Below are positions 1 through 5,690 of a stretch of 5,714 bases of DNA, in pieces. The notes under the pieces were generated by a model. It was not told the DNA's origin. It did no database searches and saw nothing but the letters and a program-made list of their open reading frames with translations. How positions within the stretch are numbered: the first letter of the stretch is position 1; the number at the start of each line of letters is the position of its first letter. The stretch covers positions 1 to 5,714 of the forward strand of contig DKLE01000076.1 of NCBI GenBank assembly GCA_002455605.1. The letters are read 5' to 3'. Position numbers and translations under genes: made by a program. This stretch comes from Firmicutes bacterium UBA6648. Lineage in GTDB: Bacteria > Bacillota > Clostridia > Peptostreptococcales > Anaerovoracaceae.

Positions 1-2
1 AT

Positions 3-866
3 CTTTATGAAACCTATGAGCCCTTACGCAGCTCTGTTAAAAAAACTATAGAAAATGAGCTAACGTTCTTGTATGAAAATGGTATGATAAAAAAAGAGGA
101 TATTCAAGGCAGCCTTGACAGAATCACTATATGCGCTGATCTTTCAGAAGCAGTTTGTGAAACGGATTATGTTATTGAAGCCACACCAGAAAAAATTGAA
201 TTGAAGCAAGAGCTGTTTGCCCAGCTGGATAAGCTTTGCAAGCCGTCGGCAATTCTGGCAAGCAATACCTCCAGTTTAGCCTTGATGGATATGATTGCAA
301 ACATCTCTGAAGAAAGAAAAAAGAGAACCATGGTCTGCCATTGGTATAACCCCGCACACCTTATGCCCATAGCGGAGCTGTCTTTTTTTGGCAACATGGA
401 AGAGGATATTTTCAGTGAGGTAGAAGAGCTATACAGGCAAGCCGGTAAACAGACTGTAAAAGTATTGAAAGATGTACCCGGACTTGTAGCTAACCGAATC
501 CAGCAGGGAGTGGCAAGAGAGGTTTTTTCCTTAATCGAAGAAGGCATTGCGTCACCGAAGGATATTGATAAAGCTCTAAAATTCGGTCCTGCTTTTCGAT
601 ATGCCACCACTGGCCAGTTGGAGGTGGCCGATATGGGAGGTCTGGATATCTGGTGTACAGTGGGGGACAATCTTCTGGCGGTAATGGATAATCGACAAGA
701 AGCAAATCCAATCCTTCGAGAAAAGGTAAGGGAAGGCAAACTGGGGATGAAATCCGGCCAGGGATTTTTTACATACCCGGAAGATAAAATTAATGAAATA
801 AAAAATGAATTTAATAAGAAACTGATTATACAATTGAAGACTTCCCAGAATTATATAGATAAATAG
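3..866 (+). CDS. 3-hydroxyacyl-CoA dehydrogenase family protein, 5'-truncated by the window edge
   Basis: The reading frame is open to the left edge and shows 287 residues. By comparison with clostridial 3-hydroxybutyryl-CoA dehydrogenase (about 282 aa), roughly 30-35 N-terminal residues are missing, including the GxGxxG dinucleotide loop. An in-frame TTG at 69 is not a credible start because homology continues upstream of it. Visible family signatures, in order, are VIEATPE, the SNTSS motif (261-275), the catalytic His of HWYNP (339-341) with its partner Glu 12 residues later (375-377), and the substrate-site Asn of PGLVANRI (492-494). The all-helical C-terminal domain ends in GLGxxxG-like GMKSGQGFF. 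Members oxidise a 3-hydroxyacyl-CoA or a related 3-hydroxy acid with NAD(P) in the cytosol. The HWYNPAHLMPIAEL segment differs from the HFFNPAPVMKLVE of classical butyryl-pathway enzymes, so the substrate may not be 3-hydroxybutyryl-CoA. Family confidence is high; substrate is uncertain. Confidence 0.88.
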   Translation, partial: LYETYEPLRSSVKKTIENELTFLYENGMIKKEDIQGSLDRITICADLSEAVCETDYVIEATPEKIELKQELFAQLDKLCKPSAILASNTSSLALMDMIANISEERKKRTMVCHWYNPAHLMPIAELSFFGNMEEDIFSEVEELYRQAGKQTVKVLKDVPGLVANRIQQGVAREVFSLIEEGIASPKDIDKALKFGPAFRYATTGQLEVADMGGLDIWCTVGDNLLAVMDNRQEANPILREKVREGKLGMKSGQGFFTYPEDKINEIKNEFNKKLIIQLKTSQNYIDK

Positions 867-900
867 TACTTTTTTAATTTAATGTTAATAACGCTGAAAG

Positions 901-935
901 AACCGGTATAGTACTTTTACTATACCGGTTTTTTT
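901..935 (+). terminator. Intrinsic terminator after the dehydrogenase gene
   Basis: A perfect 13-bp stem (901-913 with 918-930, arm AACCGGTATAGTA) closes a 4-nt CTTT loop. A T-run (929-935) follows directly. It lies 34 nt past the stop codon of the dehydrogenase gene and should end that transcript before the hydrogenase operon. The upstream A-run is short, so it is probably efficient only in the rightward direction. Confidence 0.88.
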
Positions 936-944
936 ATATATACT
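916..944 (+). promoter_or_regulatory. Candidate sigma-A promoter of the hydrogenase operon, overlapping the terminator
   Basis: TTTACT (916-921, 4/6 to TTGACA) and TATACT (939-944, 5/6 to TATAAT) are separated by exactly 17 nt. The -35 box lies in the loop and right arm of the preceding terminator. Predicted initiation near 950 would leave a leader of only about 15 nt, carrying little more than the ribosome binding site. A competing candidate is TTAATA (885-890) with TATAGT (907-912) at 16-nt spacing; its transcript would start inside the right arm and so escape the hairpin. Some promoter in this 98-nt gap is likely given the strong terminator, but which one is a guess. Confidence 0.4.
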
Positions 945-951
945 AAGTGAA

Positions 952-958
952 AAGGTGG
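952..958 (+). promoter_or_regulatory. Ribosome binding site fixing the flavoprotein start
   Basis: AAGGTGG lies 6 nt before the ATG at 965. The in-frame GTG at 947 has only terminator sequence and T-run upstream, with no Shine-Dalgarno site, and would itself contain this site inside the coding region. ATG 965 is therefore preferred. Confidence 0.8.
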
Positions 959-964
959 AAGAAA

Positions 965-2815
965 ATGAGCAGATTAGACATCAAAACCAGAGACAGGGCC
1001 CAAATGGCAGTAGAAGGCTTGTACAGGGACTTGGAAAGAAGAATTATCGCCAGTCCTCCAGGGCAATGTCCTGTAGATATGGCAGCTTCCTTTTTAAAGT
1101 TATGTCATGCCCAATCCTGTGGAAAATGTGTTCCATGCAGAGTAGGATTAGGTCAGCTTTTAAGCATGATGGATCAGGTGCTTGATTTAGGACAGGATCC
1201 TCCCATGGATATTTTACAGTTGATGGAAAGAACCGCAGGAGCTATTAGAGACTCTGCTGATTGTGCCATAGGAACAGAAGCGGCCAATATGGTATTAAGA
1301 GGCCTAAAAGGCTTTAGAGAGGACTACGTAGAACATATTACCAATCATAGATGCACAGAAAGTATTCAGAAATTAAAACAACCAGTACCATGTGTAGCAC
1401 TGTGCCCGGCGGGGGTAGATGTTCCCGGTTACAGCGCATTGGTTTATGAGGGAAGATATGCAGATGCAGTAAAACTTATTCGAAAAGACAATCCCTTTCC
1501 TACCGTATGTGCATTAATCTGTGAGCACCCTTGTGAGGCAAGATGCAGAAGAAATTTAATCGATGCGCCAGTTAATATTAGGGGGCTAAAACGGTATGCA
1601 GTAGACCACTGTGGCAAAGTAGAAGTACCTGAAAAAATGGATGATACAGGGAAAAGCGTGGGAATTATAGGGGGCGGACCCAGCGGTCTTTCGGCAGCAT
1701 TTTATCTGGCGGTCATGGGGCATCAAGTAACAGTCTACGAAAAAAGAAATCAGCTGGGAGGTATGTTGAGGTACGGGATACCCAGCTACAGGCTGCCCAG
1801 GGAAAGACTGCAGTTTGATATTGATGCAATCCTTTCAACAGGTGTAGAGGTAGTAACAGGATACGACATAAACGATGTAAAAAATATAACACAGCTGAGA
1901 GAAAAGCATGATGCCGTATACATCTCCATTGGTGCACATACCCATAAGGAAATAGGGATTGAGGGAGAATATTCAAGAGGTGTAATCTCCGCAGTAGAAA
2001 TGCTAAGAAGTATAGGGGACGATACTATGCCAGATTTCAAAGACAAAGCGGTAGTGGTAATCGGAGGCGGAAATGTGGCTATGGACGTAGCCAGAACAGC
2101 CAAAAGACTTGGAGCAGCAGAAGTAAATATTGTATATCGAAGAAGAAGGGATGATATGACAGCACTGCCCGATGAGATAGAAGGAGCAATTGCTGAAGGA
2201 TGTCAGCTGCTGCAGTTAAAAGCTCCGGCAAGAATCCAGGCCAGCAAAGCCGGAGATGTTGAAGCTTTGTGGGTGAAGCCGCAAATCGCAGGAGGAGCAG
2301 ATTCATCGGGAAGACCGAGACCGATGGATGCTCAGGCTGAAGAGGAAGGGATTCCATGTCAAATAATTATATCAGCTATTGGTCAGGGAATTGATGCAAA
2401 GAGCTTTGAAAAATACGGAATTCCGGTGAATAAAGGAAGTATAAAAGCGGAAACCTCCAGCGGTATAGAAAATATCCAGGGAGTATTTGCCGGAGGAGAC
2501 TGTGTAACAGGGCCTTCCACCGTAATCAATGCCATAGCGGCAGGAAAAGTGGCAGCGGCCAATATTGACACTTATTTAGGCTATCATCATGCGATCGAAT
2601 GTGATGTGGAAATACCGGAAGCAAGAAGCCTGGATAAAAAACCATGCGGAAGAGTAGAACTGAAAATGCGCTATGCGGGCGAAAGAGGCTGTGATTTCGA
2701 GGAGATTGAGCAGGGAATGACGGAAGAAGAAGCAAAGCAGGAAGCCATGAGATGCCTAAGGTGTGATCACTTTGGTATAGGTTCATTCAAAGGAGGCAGA
2801 GAATCACAGTGGTAA
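965..2815 (+). CDS. NuoF-type Fe-S domain fused to GltD/NfnB-like NAD(P)H:FAD oxidoreductase, hydrogenase partner
   Basis: This 616-residue cytosolic iron-sulfur flavoprotein should carry electrons between NAD(P)H and the hydrogenase encoded next. Residues about 35-125 match the 4Fe-4S C-terminal domain of NuoF/HydB: SCGKCVPCR (C52, C55, C58) with C100. The FMN/NADH-binding and SLBB parts of NuoF are absent. Residues about 130-215 match the Fe-S domain at the front of GltD and dihydropyrimidine dehydrogenase (C130, C143, C147, C182, C186, C190, C194; motif CEHPCEARC). An FAD Rossmann motif GIIGGGPSG (233-241) follows, then a second nucleotide motif VIGGGNVAMD (365-374) with YRRRR (391-395), a basic patch typical of NADPH-binding relatives. 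The FAD-closing GGDCVTGPS is at 510-518, and a C-terminal CLRC at 597-600. Its last 7 nt overlap the hydrogenase gene, so translation is probably coupled. Family assignment is firm; NADPH preference and any electron bifurcation are inference. Confidence 0.9.
   Translation: MSRLDIKTRDRAQMAVEGLYRDLERRIIASPPGQCPVDMAASFLKLCHAQSCGKCVPCRVGLGQLLSMMDQVLDLGQDPPMDILQLMERTAGAIRDSADCAIGTEAANMVLRGLKGFREDYVEHITNHRCTESIQKLKQPVPCVALCPAGVDVPGYSALVYEGRYADAVKLIRKDNPFPTVCALICEHPCEARCRRNLIDAPVNIRGLKRYAVDHCGKVEVPEKMDDTGKSVGIIGGGPSGLSAAFYLAVMGHQVTVYEKRNQLGGMLRYGIPSYRLPRERLQFDIDAILSTGVEVVTGYDINDVKNITQLREKHDAVYISIGAHTHKEIGIEGEYSRGVISAVEMLRSIGDDTMPDFKDKAVVVIGGGNVAMDVARTAKRLGAAEVNIVYRRRRDDMTALPDEIEGAIAEGCQLLQLKAPARIQASKAGDVEALWVKPQIAGGADSSGRPRPMDAQAEEEGIPCQIIISAIGQGIDAKSFEKYGIPVNKGSIKAETSSGIENIQGVFAGGDCVTGPSTVINAIAAGKVAAANIDTYLGYHHAIECDVEIPEARSLDKKPCGRVELKMRYAGERGCDFEEIEQGMTEEEAKQEAMRCLRCDHFGIGSFKGGRESQW
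2791..2796 (+). promoter_or_regulatory. Ribosome binding site of hydA inside the upstream gene
   Basis: AGGAGG is a full Shine-Dalgarno match but sits 12 nt before the GTG at 2809, longer than usual. No closer in-frame ATG, GTG or TTG exists, and the ferredoxin-like fold must begin with VKLTIDG, so the GTG start stands. Stop-start overlap suggests translational coupling makes up for the spacing. Confidence 0.75.
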
Positions 2816-4536
2816 AATTAACAATAGATGGACAAAAGATCGCAGTAAATGAAGGAACAACCATATTGGAAGCAGCCCTGGAGGTCGGCATACATATCCC
2901 TCATTTATGCTATTTAAAAGATTTAAACGATATAGGTGCATGCAGGGTATGCATGATTGAAGCAGAAGGGATAGACAGGCTTATTACTGCGTGCAATACA
3001 AAAGTAGAAGAAGGTATGGTGATACATACCAACAGCCCTAAAGTAAGAGTCACAAGAAAAACCAATGTGGAGCTTATTTTGTCTGATCACAACTGCACTT
3101 GTGCAATGTGCGTCAGAGGCGGTAATTGCAGTCTGCAAAATATTGCCAATGATTTGGGAATATTGAGTATTCAATATAAAGCTGTTCCGGAAAAAGCCCG
3201 GTGGAATAACAACCTGCCTTTAATTAGGGATGCGTCAAAATGCATAAAGTGCATGAGATGTATACAGGTGTGTGATAAAATACAGGATCTACAGGTATGG
3301 AATCTTACGGGATCTGGCTATCGAACAACCGTAGGCGTATCTGAAAATAAAAAACTTCAAGAAACTGGCTGTACCCTGTGCGGGCAGTGTATCACCCATT
3401 GTCCGGTGGGGGCGCTGAGGGAAAGAGATGATACAGATAAAATGCTGGCGGCTCTGGCAGATCCCGATAAAATCACGATGGTGCAGATTGCACCGGCTGT
3501 ACGGACAGCGTGGGGAGAAGGGATTGGCTTGTATAAAGAAGAGAGTACTTTGGGAAGATTAATAAGTGCTTTAAGAAGAATCGGTTTTGATTACATCTTT
3601 GATACAACCTTTACGGCGGATTTAACCATAATGGAAGAGGGTACAGAGTTTTTGGAACGATTTAAGAAAAAGGAAGAGTACAGGTGGCCGATGTTCACCT
3701 CTTGCTGTCCTGGTTGGGTGCGTTATGTAAAGTCTCAGTATCCGGATATGGTTGACAATCTGTCCACGGCTAAATCTCCGCAGCAGATGTTCGGAGCTAT
3801 GTCGAAAACCTTTATCGCTCATAAGCTGGGGATACCGCCGGAGAAGATCTTTTCCGTATCGATCATGCCTTGCGTATCTAAGAAATATGAACGGGGCGTA
3901 GAGGCGGTAAATGATGCGGGATATGGCTCGGACGTAGATTTAGTACTGACCACCAGGGAACTGGACAGAATGATACGAGCCGATCATATCCAGCCGGATG
4001 ATCTGAAGGAAGAGACCTTTGACGATATTTTCGGTGAGGGTTCCGGAGCCGGTGTTATATTTGGAGCCACCGGAGGAGTTATGGAAGCGGCTCTGAGAAC
4101 GGCATATTTCCTTTTAACAAAGAAAAATCCAAACACTGAAAGCTTTAGGAAGGTAAGAGGTTTAAACGGATGGAAGGAAGCTGTGTTTGAAATAGAAGGA
4201 GTTGCAGTAAAAGTTGCAGTAGCCAGTGGATTAGGCAATACAAGAAAGCTGATAGAAGCAATTCGCAGCGGAGAGGTAAAATATGATTTTGTAGAAATAA
4301 TGGCCTGCCCGGGAGGCTGTGCGGGAGGAGGCGGACAGCCGATCCATGACGGATTTGAGCTGGCAGAGGAAAGAGGAAAAATCTTATATGGACTGGACAG
4401 CACCTCCAATATACGTTTCTCTCATGAAAACAGTGCTGTACTAAAAACATATAAAGAATTTCTGGAAAAGCCTAATTCCAAGAGAGCTCATGAATTACTA
4501 CATACCAATTTAAATGATTGGGATTTGAACGCTTAA
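2809..4536 (+). CDS. hydA: [FeFe]-hydrogenase catalytic subunit, multi-cluster (CpI/HndD-like) form
   Basis: This enzyme catalyses reversible proton reduction to H2 in the cytosol. At 575 residues it is almost the length of clostridial CpI (574). Domains in order: a 2Fe-2S plant-type ferredoxin domain (C34, C45, C48, C62); a His-ligated 4Fe-4S site (H94, C98, C101, C107); two 4Fe-4S clusters (C145, C148, C151, C198 and C155, C188, C191, C194). The H-cluster domain has TSCCPGW (297-303), MPC (353-355) and MACPGGCAGGGGQP (498-511), giving cluster ligands C300, C355, C500, C504 and the proton-relay cysteine C299. Relay residues equivalent to CpI E279, E282, R286 and S319 are kept as E277, E280, R284 and S319. 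The small-subunit-like C-terminus ends in RAHELLHTN. No maturase genes lie nearby. The GltD-like partner points to the poorly understood glutamate-synthase-linked group of [FeFe]-hydrogenases (group A2 as I recall it) rather than the HydABC group; this subgroup call is inference. Confidence 0.97.
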   Translation: MVKLTIDGQKIAVNEGTTILEAALEVGIHIPHLCYLKDLNDIGACRVCMIEAEGIDRLITACNTKVEEGMVIHTNSPKVRVTRKTNVELILSDHNCTCAMCVRGGNCSLQNIANDLGILSIQYKAVPEKARWNNNLPLIRDASKCIKCMRCIQVCDKIQDLQVWNLTGSGYRTTVGVSENKKLQETGCTLCGQCITHCPVGALRERDDTDKMLAALADPDKITMVQIAPAVRTAWGEGIGLYKEESTLGRLISALRRIGFDYIFDTTFTADLTIMEEGTEFLERFKKKEEYRWPMFTSCCPGWVRYVKSQYPDMVDNLSTAKSPQQMFGAMSKTFIAHKLGIPPEKIFSVSIMPCVSKKYERGVEAVNDAGYGSDVDLVLTTRELDRMIRADHIQPDDLKEETFDDIFGEGSGAGVIFGATGGVMEAALRTAYFLLTKKNPNTESFRKVRGLNGWKEAVFEIEGVAVKVAVASGLGNTRKLIEAIRSGEVKYDFVEIMACPGGCAGGGGQPIHDGFELAEERGKILYGLDSTSNIRFSHENSAVLKTYKEFLEKPNSKRAHELLHTNLNDWDLNA

Positions 4537-4857
4537 GACAGGCAGGGTGCTGATTGGCACCGTAAGGGTGAAGAAGGTAGAAAACAGGCTGCTGGGAGGT
4601 TTTTTGTATTGGGCTTAATTATTTTACAAGAGATGCAGCGGTGCTGAATCTGAAGATTGAAATAATAGGACAGGCTTTCTATGCTTCTTTTTTAATTTAT
4701 CATTCCTTAATGACAGGGGCGGGGCATACATGGATGGGTTTATATGAAATCCAATTGGTGGCGTTGAAGAATTGTATAAGAACGGAAATCTGAGATGCAG
4801 GTTAGAAGAGCAGTTAGAGCAGATTATTTTAAGGAAAGGCTGATCTTTAAGTGAAAG
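4537..4857 (+). other. Gap after hydA with no convincing gene; possible degenerate coding remnant
   Basis: No intact gene is apparent. One frame is open from 4581 to 4790 (70 codons, preceded by TAG and ended by TGA) but lacks a start with a good ribosome site. Another frame, 4748-4840, reads NPIGGVEELYKNGNLRC and onward in a charged, helix-like manner, stopping just before the terminator; it is preceded in frame by a TGA at 4745. The protein-like text thus changes frame around 4745-4790, which could mean an eroded gene, or chance. A small hairpin, GGTGC (4546-4550) with GCACC (4557-4561), lies just after the hydA stop, without a T-run. I recognise no tRNA or riboswitch here. Confidence 0.4.
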
Positions 4858-4887
4858 ACCCCTGAACACCGTCATGTTCAGGGGTTT
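4858..4887. terminator. Bidirectional intrinsic terminator between the convergent genes
   Basis: An 11-bp perfect stem (4858-4868 with 4875-4885, arm ACCCCTGAACA) closes a 6-nt loop. On the plus strand it is followed by TTTATATTTTG; on the minus strand the stem is followed by CTTTCACTT, a weaker T-tract. It can end the hydrogenase operon transcript, after an unusually long 3' untranslated stretch, and the regulator transcript from the other side, 20 nt beyond its stop. Confidence 0.85.
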
Positions 4888-4907
4888 ATATTTTGTTATC
4901 TATTTTA

Positions 4908-5444
4908 TTATTTGTTATTCTCTTCCTTTGATTGGGCGGAGTGACTTAAAAGCCTCTCGACAATCTCCTCCTTGTTGCTCATAAAGTCCGCAGTGGTGTC
5001 TTCCAGTGAAAGGTTCTTTTCCACAACATAGTCAACAAAATCACAAAATTGTTCATAATTTTTAATGATTTCTGATACACACTTATGATATTTTTTTTGC
5101 GTGTGCACTAAAAAAGCATCTGGATCGATTTCAATGTCAAGTTCACGCATGCGTTCTATACTCCACATATAAATCATATCGAGAGCCGGTATGATTCTTT
5201 CTCCCGCCGGAGTTAAAATATATTCTACCTTAAGCGGAATCGTATTATATTGTATTCGTTCAATAAGACCGTCTTCGATGAGCTCCTTCAGCTGCTGACT
5301 TAATACTTTTTCACTGACAGGCAATGTTTTTTTTGTCTTAGAAAAACGAATAACACCATGATGGTGAATGTGATGTAAAATAGTCATTTTCCATTTGCCG
5401 CCTAAACAAGATAAGGCATATTGATATGGATTAGTTCCCTGCAT
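4908..5444 (-). CDS. HxlR-family winged-helix transcriptional regulator with long C-terminal extension
   Basis: This 178-residue protein is a DNA-binding regulator. Residues about 6-95 carry the HxlR-type winged helix: LGGKWKMTIL (14-23), the RFSKTKKTLPVSEKVLSQQLKEL recognition region (33-55), the wing DGLIERIQYNTIPLKVEYILTPAG (58-81) and the closing helix with a conserved Trp (94). The start is the ATG at 5444, with AGGAGGT 6 nt upstream; an in-frame TTG at 5465 lies before that site and would translate it. The family is usually about 100-140 residues, so the roughly 75-residue acidic, helical tail is extra. The usual N-terminal Cys before the first helix is replaced by N5, while C13, C122 and C134 are present. 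A run of five His in six residues (24-29) lies between the first helices. It converges on the hydrogenase operon and has its own promoter, so a role in controlling hydA cannot be inferred from position. Its ligand is unknown. Confidence 0.9.
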   Translation of the reverse strand: MQGTNPYQYALSCLGGKWKMTILHHIHHHGVIRFSKTKKTLPVSEKVLSQQLKELIEDGLIERIQYNTIPLKVEYILTPAGERIIPALDMIYMWSIERMRELDIEIDPDAFLVHTQKKYHKCVSEIIKNYEQFCDFVDYVVEKNLSLEDTTADFMSNKEEIVERLLSHSAQSKEENNK

Positions 5445-5450
5445 GACAGA

Positions 5451-5457
5451 ACCTCCT
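5451..5457 (-). promoter_or_regulatory. Ribosome binding site of the HxlR-family gene
   Basis: AGGAGGT on the minus strand, 6 nt before the ATG at 5444, is an optimal site and decides the start over the TTG at 5465. Confidence 0.88.
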
Positions 5458-5501
5458 TTTGCCAAATAAATACCTAAAATGTTATAACTATCATAAAGAA
5501 C

Positions 5502-5530
5502 AGTATAGCAAACCCTTATGGCATAGTCAA
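5502..5530 (-). promoter_or_regulatory. Sigma-A promoter of the HxlR-family gene
   Basis: On the minus strand TTGACT (5530-5525, 5/6) and TATACT (5507-5502, 5/6) are separated by exactly 17 nt. Transcription should begin near 5495, giving a leader of about 50 nt before the ATG. An 8-bp perfect palindrome, GTTATAAC (5481-5488), lies just inside the transcribed leader and is a possible operator for autoregulation. Confidence 0.8.
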
Positions 5531-5540
5531 ATTGGGAATG

Positions 5541-5690
5541 TATTTTCTATGTATTTTTGATATTTTTTTGTCATATTAATTGTTAAAATATTATCAAAAT
5601 ATAATTTGTAAAAGAAAAAATATAAATTTTTATAAGTAAAATCTAGGTTAAATTTAAACTTAAGAAAAGATATATTGATAAATATATAAC
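5541..5690. other. AT-rich intergenic spacer
   Basis: Together with the bases up to the right edge (5541-5714), only 24 of 174 bases are G or C by hand count. I see no coding frame of useful length. Short AT palindromes such as TTAAATTTAA (5649-5658) are expected by chance at this composition. It probably acts as upstream DNA of the regulator promoter. Confidence 0.6.

Noticed and set aside
69..71. TTG at 69 as the start of the dehydrogenase gene
   Set aside because: The frame is open upstream to position 3, and the residues there align with the expected region of the family, so the true start is outside the window.
167..739. 190-codon minus-strand open frame opposite the dehydrogenase gene
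   Set aside because: It is fully antisense to a conserved gene, has Ser/Ile/Leu-rich low-quality text and resembles no family.
947..949. GTG 947 as the start of the flavoprotein
   Set aside because: There is no Shine-Dalgarno site before it, whereas ATG 965 has AAGGTGG at 6-nt spacing.
3984..4409. 141-codon minus-strand open frame opposite hydA
   Set aside because: It is the shadow of the H-cluster domain, with Pro/Ser-rich text arising from antisense Gly-rich codons.
4546..4570. Alternating hairpins GGTGC/GCACC and CACC/GGTG as an attenuator
   Set aside because: Stems are only 4-5 bp and no T-run follows; the T-run at 4600-4605 has no matching stem.
4594..4647. GGGAGG followed by TTG at 4609 as a 12-codon leader peptide
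   Set aside because: It is too short, uses a TTG start and has no attenuator hairpin or regulatory codon run behind it.
4745..4747. In-frame TGA as a selenocysteine codon
   Set aside because: No SECIS-like hairpin was seen directly after it and there is no recognised protein around it.
5463..5465. TTG 5465 as the start of the HxlR-family gene
   Set aside because: It would place the strong AGGAGGT inside the coding region; ATG 5444 sits 6 nt after that site.
5568..5605. Rightward promoter TTGTCA with TATTAT or TATAAT
   Set aside because: Spacings (15 nt, or 14 nt from the alternative TTGTTA) are poor, such matches are common at 14% G+C, and the partial terminator at the edge suggests the next gene is on the minus strand.
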